NCBI RefSeq assembly: GCF_025148125.1
Contig: NZ_CP102267.1
Coordinates: 3,048,501-3,112,500, forward strand
Direction: 5' to 3'
Source: Blautia wexlerae DSM 19850
GTDB taxonomy: Bacteria; Bacillota; Clostridia; Lachnospirales; Lachnospiraceae
DNA: 64,000 nt
Shown: positions 27,362 through 37,136 of the stretch, one piece after another
How positions within the stretch are numbered: position 1 is the stretch's first letter
Layout: the number at the start of each line of letters is the position of its first letter
Program-made: the position numbers and the translations under genes
The notes under the pieces: model-generated
What the model was told of the DNA's origin: nothing
Database searches by the model: none
Seen by the model: the letters and a program-made list of their open reading frames with translations, nothing else

Positions 27362-29229
27362 TGCTCTCTTAATTCCTCACTATCTTCTATTGCCTGTCTG
27401 ATGTCTTCCACTCCAAGTCCAATCCGGCTGCGCAGGCTTTCTACATTTCCCTGGGGTACGAAACGATCCCAGACAGCTGCCGACAACACTCTTATTTCCG
27501 GATGACAGGCTTCCATATAAGCAGACACATGCTCTCCGTATCCGCCGCTTTTCACATTCTCTTCTACTGTCACAAACAGACTGTGATCCTTTGCCAGTTC
27601 ATCAAGAAGATCCACATCCAGTGGTTTCACAAATCTGGCATTTACAAAAGTAGGATCATAGCCGTCATCTTTCAGTCCTTTACAGATTTCCATGCAGGAC
27701 GGGATCATACTTCCCACTCCCAGCACAGCGATTTTTTTTCCTTTGCGGATAATCTCACTTCTGCCATATTCCACAGGTGCCTGATATTCCCGAAGCCCCT
27801 GATGCGCACTGCCTCTCGGATAGCGGATTGCAATCGGTCCGTCAAAGCTTACCGCAAATGCAAGCATCTCTTCCAGTTCTCTGTCATTCTTCGGTGCCAG
27901 AACAGTCATATTCGGCATCATGGACAAATAAGACAGATCAAAGCAGCCCTGATGCGTCTCCCCGTCTGCGCCTACAAGCCCTGCCCTGTCAACAGCAAAA
28001 ATCACATGAAGCTTCTGCATACATACATCATGCAGGATCTGATCTACAGCACGCTGCAGAAAAGATGAATAGATGGCAACAACAGGAACCAGGCCGCCAA
28101 GAGCCAGACCCGCCGCAAAACTCACTGCATGTTCCTCTGCGATTCCCACATCAAAAAATCTGTCCGGAAATCTCCTGGAAAATTCCACAAGTCCGGTTCC
28201 ATCCGGCATGGCTGCGGTAATAGCTGTCAGTTTTTTATTTTTCTCACCAAGAGAGACCAGTGCTTTGGAAAAAACATCTGTATAACCCGGCACTGTTTTC
28301 TTCTGAAGTACCCGGCCTGTTTTAATATCAAAAGGACCTGTTCCATGAAACCTGTCCGGATGGGCACTTGCAGGTTCGTATCCTCTGCCTTTCTTTGTCA
28401 GGACATGAACAACTACCGGTCCCTCTACCCGTTTTGCTTCATTAAAGAGTTTCATCATCTGACGCATATTATGACCGTCAACAGGTCCCAGATATGTCAG
28501 CCCCATATTTTCAAACAGCATTCCCGGAATAAAAAGCTGCTTGACACTGCTTTTGGTTTTTCTCATAGTATCTACCAGAGCAGTCCCTACCTTCGGAACC
28601 TTCTTCAGTGCCTTTGTCACACCCATCTTCATTCCTGTATAAGCTTCTGCAGTTCTCAGTGCACTCAGATAAGTGGACATGCCTCCTACATTTCTGGAAA
28701 TGGACATATTATTGTCATTTATGATAATAATAAAATTTGTCTTTAACTCTGCAGCATTATTTAATGCCTCATACGCCATTCCTCCGGTGAGAGCACCATC
28801 TCCGATCACAGAAACTACATGATGCTTCTGTCCCAGAATATCTCTGGCATGCACATATCCCAGTCCTGCCGAAATTGAATTGGAACTGTGTCCTGCATCA
28901 TATGCATCACAGGGGCTCTCACTTCTCTTAGGAAAACCGCTTAATCCACTTTCCTGTCGCAGATTCTTAAATTCATCTTTTCTTCCGGTAAGAATCTTAT
29001 GTGTATATGCCTGATGTCCTACATCCCAGATTAGTTTGTCTTCCGGAAAATCCAGCACATTATGAAGAGCCAGAGTCAGTTCCACTACTCCCAGATTTGA
29101 AGCAAGATGTCCGCCTGTCTGACTTACTGACCGGATTAAAAAATCCCTGATCTCCGCTGCCAGAGGCTCGAAATCTTCCAATGGTATCTTATGGATATCA
29201 TTGGGTTTCTTAATCTTTTCCAGAATCAT
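27358..29229 (-). CDS. dxs: 1-deoxy-D-xylulose-5-phosphate synthase
   Basis: First enzyme of the MEP isoprenoid pathway; joins pyruvate and glyceraldehyde-3-phosphate with thiamine diphosphate. The 623 residues contain HLASNLGVVELTLALH, the ThDP site GDGALTGGMAYEALNNA (around 142-158), AEEHAVSFAAGLA with the catalytic Glu, and DRAGLVGADGETHQG. It lies 13 bases after ispA, which uses the C5 units made by this pathway. Confidence 0.98.
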   Translation of the reverse strand: MILEKIKKPNDIHKIPLEDFEPLAAEIRDFLIRSVSQTGGHLASNLGVVELTLALHNVLDFPEDKLIWDVGHQAYTHKILTGRKDEFKNLRQESGLSGFPKRSESPCDAYDAGHSSNSISAGLGYVHARDILGQKHHVVSVIGDGALTGGMAYEALNNAAELKTNFIIIINDNNMSISRNVGGMSTYLSALRTAEAYTGMKMGVTKALKKVPKVGTALVDTMRKTKSSVKQLFIPGMLFENMGLTYLGPVDGHNMRQMMKLFNEAKRVEGPVVVHVLTKKGRGYEPASAHPDRFHGTGPFDIKTGRVLQKKTVPGYTDVFSKALVSLGEKNKKLTAITAAMPDGTGLVEFSRRFPDRFFDVGIAEEHAVSFAAGLALGGLVPVVAIYSSFLQRAVDQILHDVCMQKLHVIFAVDRAGLVGADGETHQGCFDLSYLSMMPNMTVLAPKNDRELEEMLAFAVSFDGPIAIRYPRGSAHQGLREYQAPVEYGRSEIIRKGKKIAVLGVGSMIPSCMEICKGLKDDGYDPTFVNARFVKPLDVDLLDELAKDHSLFVTVEENVKSGGYGEHVSAYMEACHPEIRVLSAAVWDRFVPQGNVESLRSRIGLGVEDIRQAIEDSEELREQ

Positions 29230-29242
29230 TTGTATCCTTCCT

Positions 29243-30130
29243 TTATTTTCTGCGGTTTATTAATTTTTCAATTAACAAATACAGAAACTCGTTATTTTTA
29301 TTCAGACTCTTCAGCAGATCGATTGCCTTCTCTGAGAGTTCTTCCACCTGTTCAGCAGCCTTCTCTGTTCCAAAAAGAGTCACATAAGTAACTTTATTAT
29401 TCTTCTCATCACTGTGTACAGGTTTTCCCAGTTCTTCTGCAGTGCTGGTCACATCCAGAATATCATCCTGAATCTGGAAAGCCAGTCCTATATTTCCGGC
29501 AGCTTTCTCCACTGCAGATACTTCCTGCTCATTTGCTCCTGCAAGAATTGCGCCTGTCATCATGGAGGCTTCGATCAATGCTGACGTCTTATTTCTGTAA
29601 ATATAGTCAAGCATCTCTTTTTCAAGGGGCTTTCCGTCATTTTCCACATCAACACTTTGTCCTCCAAGCATTCCATGAATGCCTGTTTTCTGTGAGACCA
29701 CTCTCAACGCATGGATTACCCGATCCTGCTCTTTTGTCAGGGCAAATGCCTGAAACATGGTTTCGTATGCGTAATTAAGCAGCGCAACACCGCTTAACAC
29801 CCCCATGGCTTCCCCATATACCTTATGTGTAGTCAGTCTGCCGCGCCTGTAATCATCATCATCAAGTGCAGGAAGATCGTCATGAATCAGGGAATGAGTA
29901 TGGATCATCTCCATTCCTGCCATAAACGGTTTTACAACTTCTTCCTTACCATCAAACAGGCGATATGTCTCCCGGATCAACATTGGCCGAAGGCGCTTGC
30001 CTCCTGCCAGCATACTGTAATTCATAGCCTGAGCCATTGTTCCGGCGAATCCCGCCTCTGCAGGCAGAAAGCTTCTGATCACTTTCTCTGTTTCTTCCGT
30101 TCTCTTTGCTAATTCATCTTGAAAATTCAC
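29243..30130 (-). CDS. ispA: Farnesyl/geranyl diphosphate synthase
   Basis: Trans-prenyl transferase that makes C15 (or similar) prenyl diphosphate for lipid carriers. Two aspartate-rich motifs are visible: HDDLPALDDDD and FQIQDDILD, plus GGKRLRP. The start is uncertain: the frame opens at ATG 30148 (no ribosome site), while the GTG at 30130 has GAGG 12 bases upstream and gives a normal N-terminus (295 residues). I prefer the GTG. Either choice overlaps the end of xseB. Next gene is dxs. Confidence 0.93.
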   Translation of the reverse strand: MNFQDELAKRTEETEKVIRSFLPAEAGFAGTMAQAMNYSMLAGGKRLRPMLIRETYRLFDGKEEVVKPFMAGMEMIHTHSLIHDDLPALDDDDYRRGRLTTHKVYGEAMGVLSGVALLNYAYETMFQAFALTKEQDRVIHALRVVSQKTGIHGMLGGQSVDVENDGKPLEKEMLDYIYRNKTSALIEASMMTGAILAGANEQEVSAVEKAAGNIGLAFQIQDDILDVTSTAEELGKPVHSDEKNNKVTYVTLFGTEKAAEQVEELSEKAIDLLKSLNKNNEFLYLLIEKLINRRK

Positions 30131-30353
30131 TAAATGTACCATCCTCATTAAGCTGCAGCATTTTCTTCTCCACTGTATCCAGCTTCCCGCTGCAAAGTTT
30201 CAAAAGTTCCATGCCCTGTCTGTACAGTATAAAAGAGTCCTCCAGCGATGTGTCTCTGTTTTCCAGTTTTTCAGCCAGCAGATCCAGTTCTGCAAACATC
30301 TCTTCCAAAGGTTTCTCCTCCTGTAACTGCTCACAGTTTTCTTTCTTCGCCAT
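30114..30353 (-). CDS. xseB: Exodeoxyribonuclease VII small subunit
   Basis: Small helical subunit of exonuclease VII, which degrades single-stranded DNA together with XseA. The 79 residues contain the family core LEEMFAELDLLAEKLENRDTSLEDSFILYRQGMELLKLC. It overlaps the end of xseA by 23 bases and the start of ispA, the usual tight packing. Confidence 0.95.
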   Translation of the reverse strand: MAKKENCEQLQEEKPLEEMFAELDLLAEKLENRDTSLEDSFILYRQGMELLKLCSGKLDTVEKKMLQLNEDGTFSEFSR

Positions 30354-31560
30354 AGATTCTCTCCTCCTTCACCGTACCTGTAACATCTGCTTCTATCGTA
30401 CCGTCTGTCACAGATATATAAATGGTATCCCCATTTTGTACCTGTTCTACACTTGTCAATGTCTTTTTATATTTATCTGCCACATAAGAATATCCCTGAT
30501 TCAGTTTCTTTAAAGGGGAAAGTCCTGCAAAACGTTCCAGATAAACAGACAATCTGTGTCTCTCATCCTGAAGTTTCCTGTTCATTCCATTTTGTACAGC
30601 ATTCTCCAGATCTGCCAGACGCTGTCTCTGCTCCCGCAGCCTGTTCTCCGGACTCAGATAAGCAAATTTTGTCTGAAAATGTTCCAGTCTGCTGCGGTAC
30701 AGATCCGTTTTACCACTCATTGCACGATATAACCGCTGCCTGTAAATACTTACTGCTTCAATCACACTTCTGTAATCATCCACCGCAAGCTCTGCCGCAG
30801 CAGAAGGAGTAGGAGCTCGCAGATCAGCAACGAAATCAGCAATTGTAAAATCCGTTTCATGACCTACTGCGGAAATAATGGGTGTACTGCACTCAAAAAT
30901 AGCTCTGGCCACGATTTCTTCATTAAACGCCCAGAGATCTTCAATAGAGCCGCCGCCTCTTCCCACAATGATCACATCCACATCTGTCTTATCAAGCATC
31001 TGTATTCCTTTTACAATACTTTCTGCCGCACCCGCCCCCTGTACAAGAGCCGGATATAAAATAATCTGTAAATAGGGATTTCTTCGATAGGAAATATTGC
31101 GGATATCCTGAACAGCCGCACCTGTCGGTGCAGTTACCACACCCAGACGTCTGATAAATCTCGGAATGGGCTGCTTGTACTCCTGCGCAAACATTCCCAT
31201 ATCTTCAAGTTCCTGTTTCAGCGCAAGATATCTCTCATACAAAGCACCTGCACCTTCCAGAGTAATTTCCTTTGCATACATCTGATAGCGGCCGTCGCGT
31301 TCATATACATCCACACTCCCGCCAACGATCACCTTATCGCCATTTTTCATGGCAAATGCAAGTCCCCGTCTGTGTCCGGCAAACATCACACAATTCAATG
31401 TTCCTGTCTCATCTTTCAGGGAAAAATAGATGTGTCCGCTTGTATGATATTTACAATTGGACACCTCGCCTTTTACATAAATCTTCTGCAGTAAATAATC
31501 CTGGGTAAACATATTTTTGATATAACGGTTTACCTGACCTACAGAATATGTGTTTTTCAT
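30331..31560 (-). CDS. xseA: Exodeoxyribonuclease VII large subunit
   Basis: Catalytic subunit of exonuclease VII. The 409 residues begin with the OB-fold domain ([12 protein letters not shown]...[20 protein letters not shown]) and continue with the catalytic core [14 protein letters not shown] and [19 protein letters not shown]. The C-terminal coiled coil binds XseB. Its start overlaps the nusB stop by four bases. The folD gene that separates nusB and xseA in Bacillus is absent. Confidence 0.97.
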   Translation of the reverse strand: MKNTYSVGQVNRYIKNMFTQDYLLQKIYVKGEVSNCKYHTSGHIYFSLKDETGTLNCVMFAGHRRGLAFAMKNGDKVIVGGSVDVYERDGRYQMYAKEITLEGAGALYERYLALKQELEDMGMFAQEYKQPIPRFIRRLGVVTAPTGAAVQDIRNISYRRNPYLQIILYPALVQGAGAAESIVKGIQMLDKTDVDVIIVGRGGGSIEDLWAFNEEIVARAIFECSTPIISAVGHETDFTIADFVADLRAPTPSAAAELAVDDYRSVIEAVSIYRQRLYRAMSGKTDLYRSRLEHFQTKFAYLSPENRLREQRQRLADLENAVQNGMNRKLQDERHRLSVYLERFAGLSPLKKLNQGYSYVADKYKKTLTSVEQVQNGDTIYISVTDGTIEADVTGTVKEERIYGEERKL

Positions 31561-31979
31561 TCTGATTTTTCTTCGCTTTCACTGTTGGCAATCTTGCCAA
31601 GGATACCGTTTACAAAGGAACCGGAAGTCTCACCGCCAAAACGTTTGGCAAGCTCTACCGCCTCATTGATAGCTACACCTGTAGGTACATCTTTGTCATA
31701 TTTCAGTTCATACACTGCCAGACGCAGGGCAGTCAGGTCAACGCGGCTCATTCTCTTTGTCTTCCAGCCATTGCTTGTCTCATTTAACAGTGCATCGATC
31801 TCGTCTAATTTTTCAAGTACATGGCGGTATTTCCGGCTCATATACTCCTGATCTTTCTCTGAAAGTTCCTCCAGAGTATCAAAATAAAGTGAAAGCTGCT
31901 CACTCATCTCTTCCTCTGAATTAAATTCTGTCATGAACAGTAATTTAAAAATATGTTCTCTCTGCTCTCTTCTTCGCAT
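31557..31979 (-). CDS. nusB: Transcription antitermination factor NusB
   Basis: Binds boxA RNA with NusE and supports rRNA antitermination. The 140-residue all-helical protein shows [19 protein letters not shown] at the start and [28 protein letters not shown] at the end, both typical. It follows asp23 and overlaps xseA by four bases. Confidence 0.96.
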   Translation of the reverse strand: MRRREQREHIFKLLFMTEFNSEEEMSEQLSLYFDTLEELSEKDQEYMSRKYRHVLEKLDEIDALLNETSNGWKTKRMSRVDLTALRLAVYELKYDKDVPTGVAINEAVELAKRFGGETSGSFVNGILGKIANSESEEKSE

Positions 31980-32030
31980 AATTTTTGCTGTATAAACAGC
32001 TTTCCTTTCTAAATATCTCTTAAGTACACA

Positions 32031-32057
32031 AAAAAGGAAAGGGTTACTTTCCTTTTT
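32031..32057. terminator. Hairpin with its loop on the asp23 stop codon
   Basis: AAAAAGGAAAG and CTTTCCTTTTT form an 11-bp stem with a 5-base loop that contains the TAA of asp23; T residues follow on the minus strand. It could terminate or attenuate transcription between asp23 and nusB. Confidence 0.7.
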
Positions 32058-32430
32058 CGTTCTCCATATCTACACTGGCAATATGAATATTAACATCTGC
32101 AACCTCAAGACCTGTCATATTCTCTATGGATGATTTTACTTTCTCCTGAACTTTCTTACTTGTCTCAAGAATGTTCTTACCATATTCGATATTCAGGTTC
32201 AGGTCTACTGTTACAACTCCTTCGAGTACAGTAACCTTAACACCTCTGGAAAGATTCTTCATTCCAAGTTTGCTTACCAGCTCGTTTGTGATATTGCCTG
32301 CCATGGAAGCAACTCCGTTTACTTCCGTAGCAGCAAGTCCGGCAATGATAGCGACCACTTCATCTGCGATCTGGACCTCACCAATGCCTCCTAAATCCTG
32401 TATTTTATATGTTATTCTTTTCTCTGCCAT
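32044..32430 (-). CDS. Asp23/Gls24 family envelope stress protein
   Basis: Small protein of the Asp23 family (YqhY in Bacillus, a neighbour of nusB there too). The 128 residues contain the family segments [22 protein letters not shown] (about 26-47) and [25 protein letters not shown]. YqhY-type proteins have been linked to control of acetyl-CoA carboxylase; here the acc genes lie 13 kb away. No signal peptide. Confidence 0.92.
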   Translation of the reverse strand: MAEKRITYKIQDLGGIGEVQIADEVVAIIAGLAATEVNGVASMAGNITNELVSKLGMKNLSRGVKVTVLEGVVTVDLNLNIEYGKNILETSKKVQEKVKSSIENMTGLEVADVNIHIASVDMENEKGK

Positions 32431-32498
32431 CTGAAAACCTCCTGAGGGATTCTTTAATCTTTGTTCATTATACCAAATCGACAGATAAATGAAAAGGG

Positions 32499-34088
32499 TT
32501 ATTTACTGAATTCCGTTAATATTAAGCCAGGATTTCTGTCCTCTGTCATACCCACACTCCAGGAATTTACAAAGAGGAGCAGCGGATTTCCCTTAAGATC
32601 AGTAACTTTTTTCATATCAGAGGTTCCAATGATCTTATCCACTTTTACTTCTTCTTTATTTGCAATCCAGCGAATATGTTCATATGGAAGTGTTTCCAGA
32701 CGGATATCTACATTATATTCATTTTCCAGACGATATTTCAGAACATCAAACTGCAGGACACCTACAACACCTACAATAATTTCTTCCATACCGGTATTAA
32801 ACTCCTGAAAAATCTGAATAGCACCTTCCTGCGCGATCTGATTGATACCTTTAACAAACTGTTTTCTCTTCATAGTATCAATCTGACGGACTCTCGCAAA
32901 ATGTTCCGGTGCAAATGTAGGAATACCTTCGAATGCAAACTTTTTACCGGGTGCACAGATTGTATCTCCGATGGAAAAGATACCCGGGTCAAAAACACCG
33001 ATAATATCTCCGGCATATGCCTCATCTACCACATGGCGGGATTCTGCCATCATCTGCTGCGGCTGAAGCAGACGCATCTTTTTATCACCCTGCACATGAT
33101 ATACTTCCTGGGAAGCGTCAAATTTACCGGAACAGATTCTCATAAATGCGATCCTGTCTCTGTGTGCCTTGTTCATGTTTGCCTGGATTTTAAATACAAA
33201 CGCTGAGAAATCATCATCCATGGGGTCAATTTTCCCAATATCAGACACTCTCGGAAGCGGTGATGTTGTCATCTTCAGGAAATGTTCCAGAAATGTTTCC
33301 ACACCGAAGTTTGTCAGCGCAGATCCGAAGAATACAGGTGTCAGCTTACCTTTGCTTACCAGCTCCTGGTCAAAATCTGCACTTGCGCCGTCCAGAAGCT
33401 CAATCTCATCCAGAAGCTGTGCTTTCTGCTCCGGATCCATAATCTCATCTGCCCGGCTGTCACTTAACGGGATTTCCTCGATCACACCTTCTTTGGTACC
33501 TTTCTGTGTATCAGAAAAGGTAAGTATTTTCTCTGTATTACGGTCATAAACACCGCGGAATTTCTTACCGGAACCGATTGGCCAGTTGATCGGGCAGGTT
33601 GCGATGCCAAGTTCTTTCTCAATCTCATCAAGAAGGTCAAATGTGTCGTTTGCATCGCGGTCCATCTTATTGATAAATGTAAAAATCGGGATATGGCGCA
33701 TTACGCAGACCTTGAACAGTTTTCTGGTCTGTGCCTCCACACCCTTGGAACCGTCGATTACCATGACTGCAGAATCTGCTGCCATCAGTGTACGGTAAGT
33801 ATCCTCCGAGAAATCCTGATGTCCCGGTGTATCCAGAATATTAATGCAGTAACCATCATAATGAAACTGCAGAACAGAGGAAGTAACGGAAATACCTCTC
33901 TCTTTTTCGATCTCCATCCAGTCTGACACTGCATGGCGGGCTGTTGCCTTACCTTTAACACTTCCGGCAAGATTGATTGCTCCGCCATACAGCAGGAATT
34001 TCTCAGTCAGTGTAGTTTTACCTGCATCCGGATGGGAAATAATGGCAAATGTTCTTCTTTTTTCTATTTCATTCGTATACTTAGACAC
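32499..34088 (-). CDS. prfC: Peptide chain release factor 3
   Basis: GTPase that recycles RF1/RF2 from the ribosome after termination. The 529 residues have the G1 motif SHPDAGKTT (18-26), DTPGHQDFSEDTYRT (G3) and NKMDRDANDTFD (G4). The start is a GTG at 34088 set by a perfect AGGAGG; the open frame continues upstream to an ATG at 34127 that lacks a site. The gene is inserted between spoIIIAH and asp23, which is not the Bacillus order. Confidence 0.96.
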   Translation of the reverse strand: MSKYTNEIEKRRTFAIISHPDAGKTTLTEKFLLYGGAINLAGSVKGKATARHAVSDWMEIEKERGISVTSSVLQFHYDGYCINILDTPGHQDFSEDTYRTLMAADSAVMVIDGSKGVEAQTRKLFKVCVMRHIPIFTFINKMDRDANDTFDLLDEIEKELGIATCPINWPIGSGKKFRGVYDRNTEKILTFSDTQKGTKEGVIEEIPLSDSRADEIMDPEQKAQLLDEIELLDGASADFDQELVSKGKLTPVFFGSALTNFGVETFLEHFLKMTTSPLPRVSDIGKIDPMDDDFSAFVFKIQANMNKAHRDRIAFMRICSGKFDASQEVYHVQGDKKMRLLQPQQMMAESRHVVDEAYAGDIIGVFDPGIFSIGDTICAPGKKFAFEGIPTFAPEHFARVRQIDTMKRKQFVKGINQIAQEGAIQIFQEFNTGMEEIIVGVVGVLQFDVLKYRLENEYNVDIRLETLPYEHIRWIANKEEVKVDKIIGTSDMKKVTDLKGNPLLLFVNSWSVGMTEDRNPGLILTEFSK

Positions 34089-34123
34089 GTTCAGCCTCCT
34101 GTTGCGTTTTTTTATAATTGTTT

Positions 34124-34148
34124 GCATAAAACACCGGCAACAGCCGGT
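34124..34148 (-). terminator. Possible terminator between spoIIIAH and prfC
   Basis: Stem ACCGGC / GCCGGT with a 4-base loop; on the minus strand GTTTTATG follows. The T run is short, so it may be leaky. Confidence 0.5.
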
Positions 34149-34243
34149 ATCAGTTACGTTTTCTATTTTTTTACAGCATTCCTATTCTAGTATATGCACC
34201 TCTTTTCTGTCAAGATATATGTTCGCATATTCATATCAAAATA

Positions 34244-34996
34244 TCAGTCATAAATATCAGTTGTATCGATTGCGGTATCCTCATATGGCTGTGCTGATGT
34301 TTCGCTGTCTTCCTCATACGAAGTATCTGCTGATGTTTCATCTGTCTGTGTTGTATCTTCTGCATCTTCACTCTCCTTCAGTGGGGTGATCACAATATTT
34401 TCTGGCGCAATTCCTGTTTTCCTTTTTACAATATCTTCAATCTGTGCTCTCTGTGCATCAGAAAGTTCTGCTTCAGGGATCACAACATCCGCAGTTTCTC
34501 CGGTAAGATTTACAACTACATTCTTAAAGCCCTTCGCCTCCAGCAAAAGCTCTGCTGCCGCTTCTTTTTCTGAAAGGTCTGTCATCGAGACCATCGTATG
34601 TATTGCCTCCTGCTTCTCTTCATCATCAATTTCTTCATTATTGATAATGTCCTGCAGATCTGCCTTGTTCTGTGAGCGCACCTGTTCTCTGCTGATCTTT
34701 GCCTGTGCGGCAAATCCTGTAGAACCCGTAAACACAGCCTCCCCGGGAGTATCCGTTTCCTGACTGTCTGTAAGACTGTTATCAGTCAGACCTCCATCTG
34801 CCTGATTTTCATCCAGAAGAGCAGTTTCATCTGTAAGATCATATCCTGCATCTTCAAGGATACTGCTGCTGTCCGTACTTGCCTCCTTATCCCTGAATCC
34901 AAGATCTACATCCGCAAAGTTCAGATATCCTGCCACTGCAATCAGAATTGCCAGCGATGTAATAATGACCTGATTTTTTCCGATGACTTTTTTCAC
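34244..34996 (-). CDS. spoIIIAH: Stage III sporulation protein AH
   Basis: Mother-cell half of the SpoIIQ-SpoIIIAH channel between mother cell and forespore. The 250 residues have one membrane helix (about 9-26), an acidic linker rich in Ser/Thr/Asp (30-100) and a C-terminal ring-forming domain with MTDLSEKEAAAELLLEAKGFKNVVVNLTGETADVVI. A second acidic Thr/Ser/Asp tail (about 210-250) is unusual for the family. Last gene of the spoIIIA operon. Confidence 0.93.
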   Translation of the reverse strand: MKKVIGKNQVIITSLAILIAVAGYLNFADVDLGFRDKEASTDSSSILEDAGYDLTDETALLDENQADGGLTDNSLTDSQETDTPGEAVFTGSTGFAAQAKISREQVRSQNKADLQDIINNEEIDDEEKQEAIHTMVSMTDLSEKEAAAELLLEAKGFKNVVVNLTGETADVVIPEAELSDAQRAQIEDIVKRKTGIAPENIVITPLKESEDAEDTTQTDETSADTSYEEDSETSAQPYEDTAIDTTDIYD

Positions 34997-35006
34997 ATTT
35001 ATCTCC

Positions 35007-35444
35007 TCATTTCATTTTCATTATTCTAATTCTATGAGCATCCACCTGAAATAATGCCATGACCGCCTCCTGAATATTTTGGACCACTACAGGATTTCCT
35101 CCGCCTTCCGCAGAAATCAGAACACCGGTCACCTGTATGGTTTCTGAATTATAGAAGCTCTGCCTGTCTTTCTTCTCATCTGTCATCAGGATAACCTGTA
35201 CCTTTCCCACCCCTTCCGTATTTTCAAGAAATGCTTCAAGTTTCTCTTCCAGAACACTTTTTTGCATATCTTCACTCTGCTCTCCTGCCGTATTTTTCTT
35301 TTGCTGCTTACTGGATACAGGCATCGCCGCTACTGCCAGAAGTACTCCGATGAGCAACAGGATTCCCCATTTTGCCGGATTCATTTCGGACAATCTGGAT
35401 ACAAATTCTGTTTTCTTTAAGTCCCCACTCTTCCACCAGCACAT
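35007..35444 (-). CDS. spoIIIAG: Stage III sporulation protein AG
   Basis: Ring-forming component of the SpoIIIA-SpoIIQ feeding-tube complex. The 145 residues have a membrane helix (about 26-43) and the ring-building motif EKLEAFLENTEGVGKVQVILMTD followed by SFYNSETIQVTGVLISAEGGGNPVVVQNIQEAVMALF. At 145 residues it is clearly shorter than Bacillus SpoIIIAG (229). The ATG at 35444 has AAAGGAG seven bases upstream, which places it deep inside spoIIIAF. A later start (35384) is possible but lacks such a site. Confidence 0.93.
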   Translation of the reverse strand: MCWWKSGDLKKTEFVSRLSEMNPAKWGILLLIGVLLAVAAMPVSSKQQKKNTAGEQSEDMQKSVLEEKLEAFLENTEGVGKVQVILMTDEKKDRQSFYNSETIQVTGVLISAEGGGNPVVVQNIQEAVMALFQVDAHRIRIMKMK

Positions 35445-35874
35445 CTTTAAGCTCCTTTCTCTCCTCCTGAGAAATTTCTGTCTTCAGTACAAGGTTTGCC
35501 TGCGTCTCCTCCCCTTCTATATTTACTTTCACCTTATATACTTCTATGCCTCTTTTTTCCAGAGTTTCCCGGATTTTCTGTTCCAGTTCCAGTTCGTAAC
35601 CTTTTTCCAGATAGACTTTCTGAATATTCTGAAATTCCCGGAGTTCTTTCTCTCTGTTTTCTTCAGAAAAATTATCCAGAAAACTTTCCGTCAGTTCCGA
35701 ACCTTTTCCAAGAATGGAAAATATCGGGGTACTCATCATAAAAATCAGCAGCAGGCCCATAAAAAAGCGTACATATTTCTCATACTTCTGGTCAGGTATC
35801 AGATTCAGAACCGCAGTGAAAAAGATATAAAATACTGCCAGATTCCGAATCCATAAATACAGCTCTTCTTTCAT
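35308..35874 (-). CDS. spoIIIAF: Stage III sporulation protein AF
   Basis: Membrane-anchored ring-fold protein of the SpoIIIA complex. The 188 residues have two N-terminal membrane helices (about 8-25 and 35-52) and a soluble part with KGYELELEQKIRETLEKRGIEVYKVKVNIEG. The expected end, near ENRICIQIV, is followed by about 27 extra residues rich in Ser/Gly that are encoded inside spoIIIAG, an overlap of 137 bases. Confidence 0.92.
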   Translation of the reverse strand: MKEELYLWIRNLAVFYIFFTAVLNLIPDQKYEKYVRFFMGLLLIFMMSTPIFSILGKGSELTESFLDNFSEENREKELREFQNIQKVYLEKGYELELEQKIRETLEKRGIEVYKVKVNIEGEETQANLVLKTEISQEERKELKDVLVEEWGLKENRICIQIVRNESGKMGNPVAHRSTSGSSGDACIQ

Positions 35875-35906
35875 ATGTTTCCTCCGGCAATCTTTCTGTC
35901 AGTTCA

Positions 35907-37136
35907 TCAGGATACAGAAACTACAACTATCAGGAATGTCAGCATGCAAAGTACTTCTGCTGTCAGCAAAAGCTTTAAAAGCATTGCACATCCCTCCCCC
36001 ATTGTACTCAGGGCTCCCACAACTCTTTTGTCAGAAATTGGCTGTGCAATCGCAGCCAGAAAACGATAAACCAGAGAAAGACTTCCATAATGGATAATCG
36101 GTCCTGCTCCAATCAGCAACAGAAGGATCACGATTACTGCGCCAAAACTGTTTCGCACCATCACTGCACTGGTCAGCACTAATTCTGTTACAGCGGTCAC
36201 TGCATTTCCAATGCCGGGAATCGCACTCGCTGCCTTGCCAACAGCAGAACGCTTCATGGCATCCATCACCGGGCTCACCATATTCCGCACAATCTGCAGA
36301 CCAACAATAGCTCCCAGAAGAGTTTTCAACCCCCAGTTTACAGCTACCTCCAAAAGTTCTGCCATTTTTGTAAGCATCTCCTCTTTTGACAAATAATTAA
36401 CCATTTTCAGAAGCAAACTCAGGTTTACAGCAGGCAGAAACAGATTTGCAAGAAGCCACTGAACCGCCCAGATCATCAGCAAAATCCCTTCATAAAATGC
36501 AGCAGCCGTTGATGATCCGGTTGATGCAGCCACTGTCATAAAATAAGCCGGAGACAGAACTTTCATGAAATCCGTCAGTCCAAGAAGCCAGTTTGTAAGC
36601 GTACTTCCAAGCCTTGAGAAATTCTCCATAAGCATTGTAAACAGCGCAAGATAGACAATATAAAAGCTGATACTGCCAGCCTGTCCGTTTCCGAAAACCT
36701 CAGCAAACTCCGCCAGCACCGCTGCAATAAAAATCACAAGTAAAAGTTTCAGTATTAATCCTTTTTCATTCTCTATATCCGAAAAAAAGAGACTGTACAA
36801 AAAGCTCCGTACAGTCTCTTTTGAAACAGGCTCCTCCCCGTTTATGATATTCATCAGTGCTTCTCTGACAGAAAAAACATGGTCATCCATGATCTCATCC
36901 AACATTTTCTGCACATCATCAATCTGTATCTCTTCCATTAGATTCTCCTGCAGGATCTGTACTGAAGAATCTTCTTTCTGTTCTGTCTGCGCAGCGGCAT
37001 ATACGGATACTATATGATTCTGAAAGAATGTAAGATATGACACTCTTCCCACCAAAAGTATACATGCCAGTATACACCAGTAACCTTTCCACAGATCTGC
37101 CTGTTTCCTGATACTTTTCTCTTTATTCTGCCTCAT
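35907..37136 (-). CDS. spoIIIAE: Stage III sporulation protein AE
   Basis: Polytopic membrane protein of the SpoIIIA complex. The 409 residues open with a short hydrophobic segment (about 20-40, likely signal/anchor), a soluble stretch with EEIQIDDVQKMLDEIM, then six to eight hydrophobic helices, including SPAYFMTVAASTGSSTAAAFYEG and the conserved AVGKAASAIPGIGNAVTAVTELVL. Its start overlaps the end of spoIIIAD by four bases. Confidence 0.96.
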   Translation of the reverse strand: MRQNKEKSIRKQADLWKGYWCILACILLVGRVSYLTFFQNHIVSVYAAAQTEQKEDSSVQILQENLMEEIQIDDVQKMLDEIMDDHVFSVREALMNIINGEEPVSKETVRSFLYSLFFSDIENEKGLILKLLLVIFIAAVLAEFAEVFGNGQAGSISFYIVYLALFTMLMENFSRLGSTLTNWLLGLTDFMKVLSPAYFMTVAASTGSSTAAAFYEGILLMIWAVQWLLANLFLPAVNLSLLLKMVNYLSKEEMLTKMAELLEVAVNWGLKTLLGAIVGLQIVRNMVSPVMDAMKRSAVGKAASAIPGIGNAVTAVTELVLTSAVMVRNSFGAVIVILLLLIGAGPIIHYGSLSLVYRFLAAIAQPISDKRVVGALSTMGEGCAMLLKLLLTAEVLCMLTFLIVVVSVS

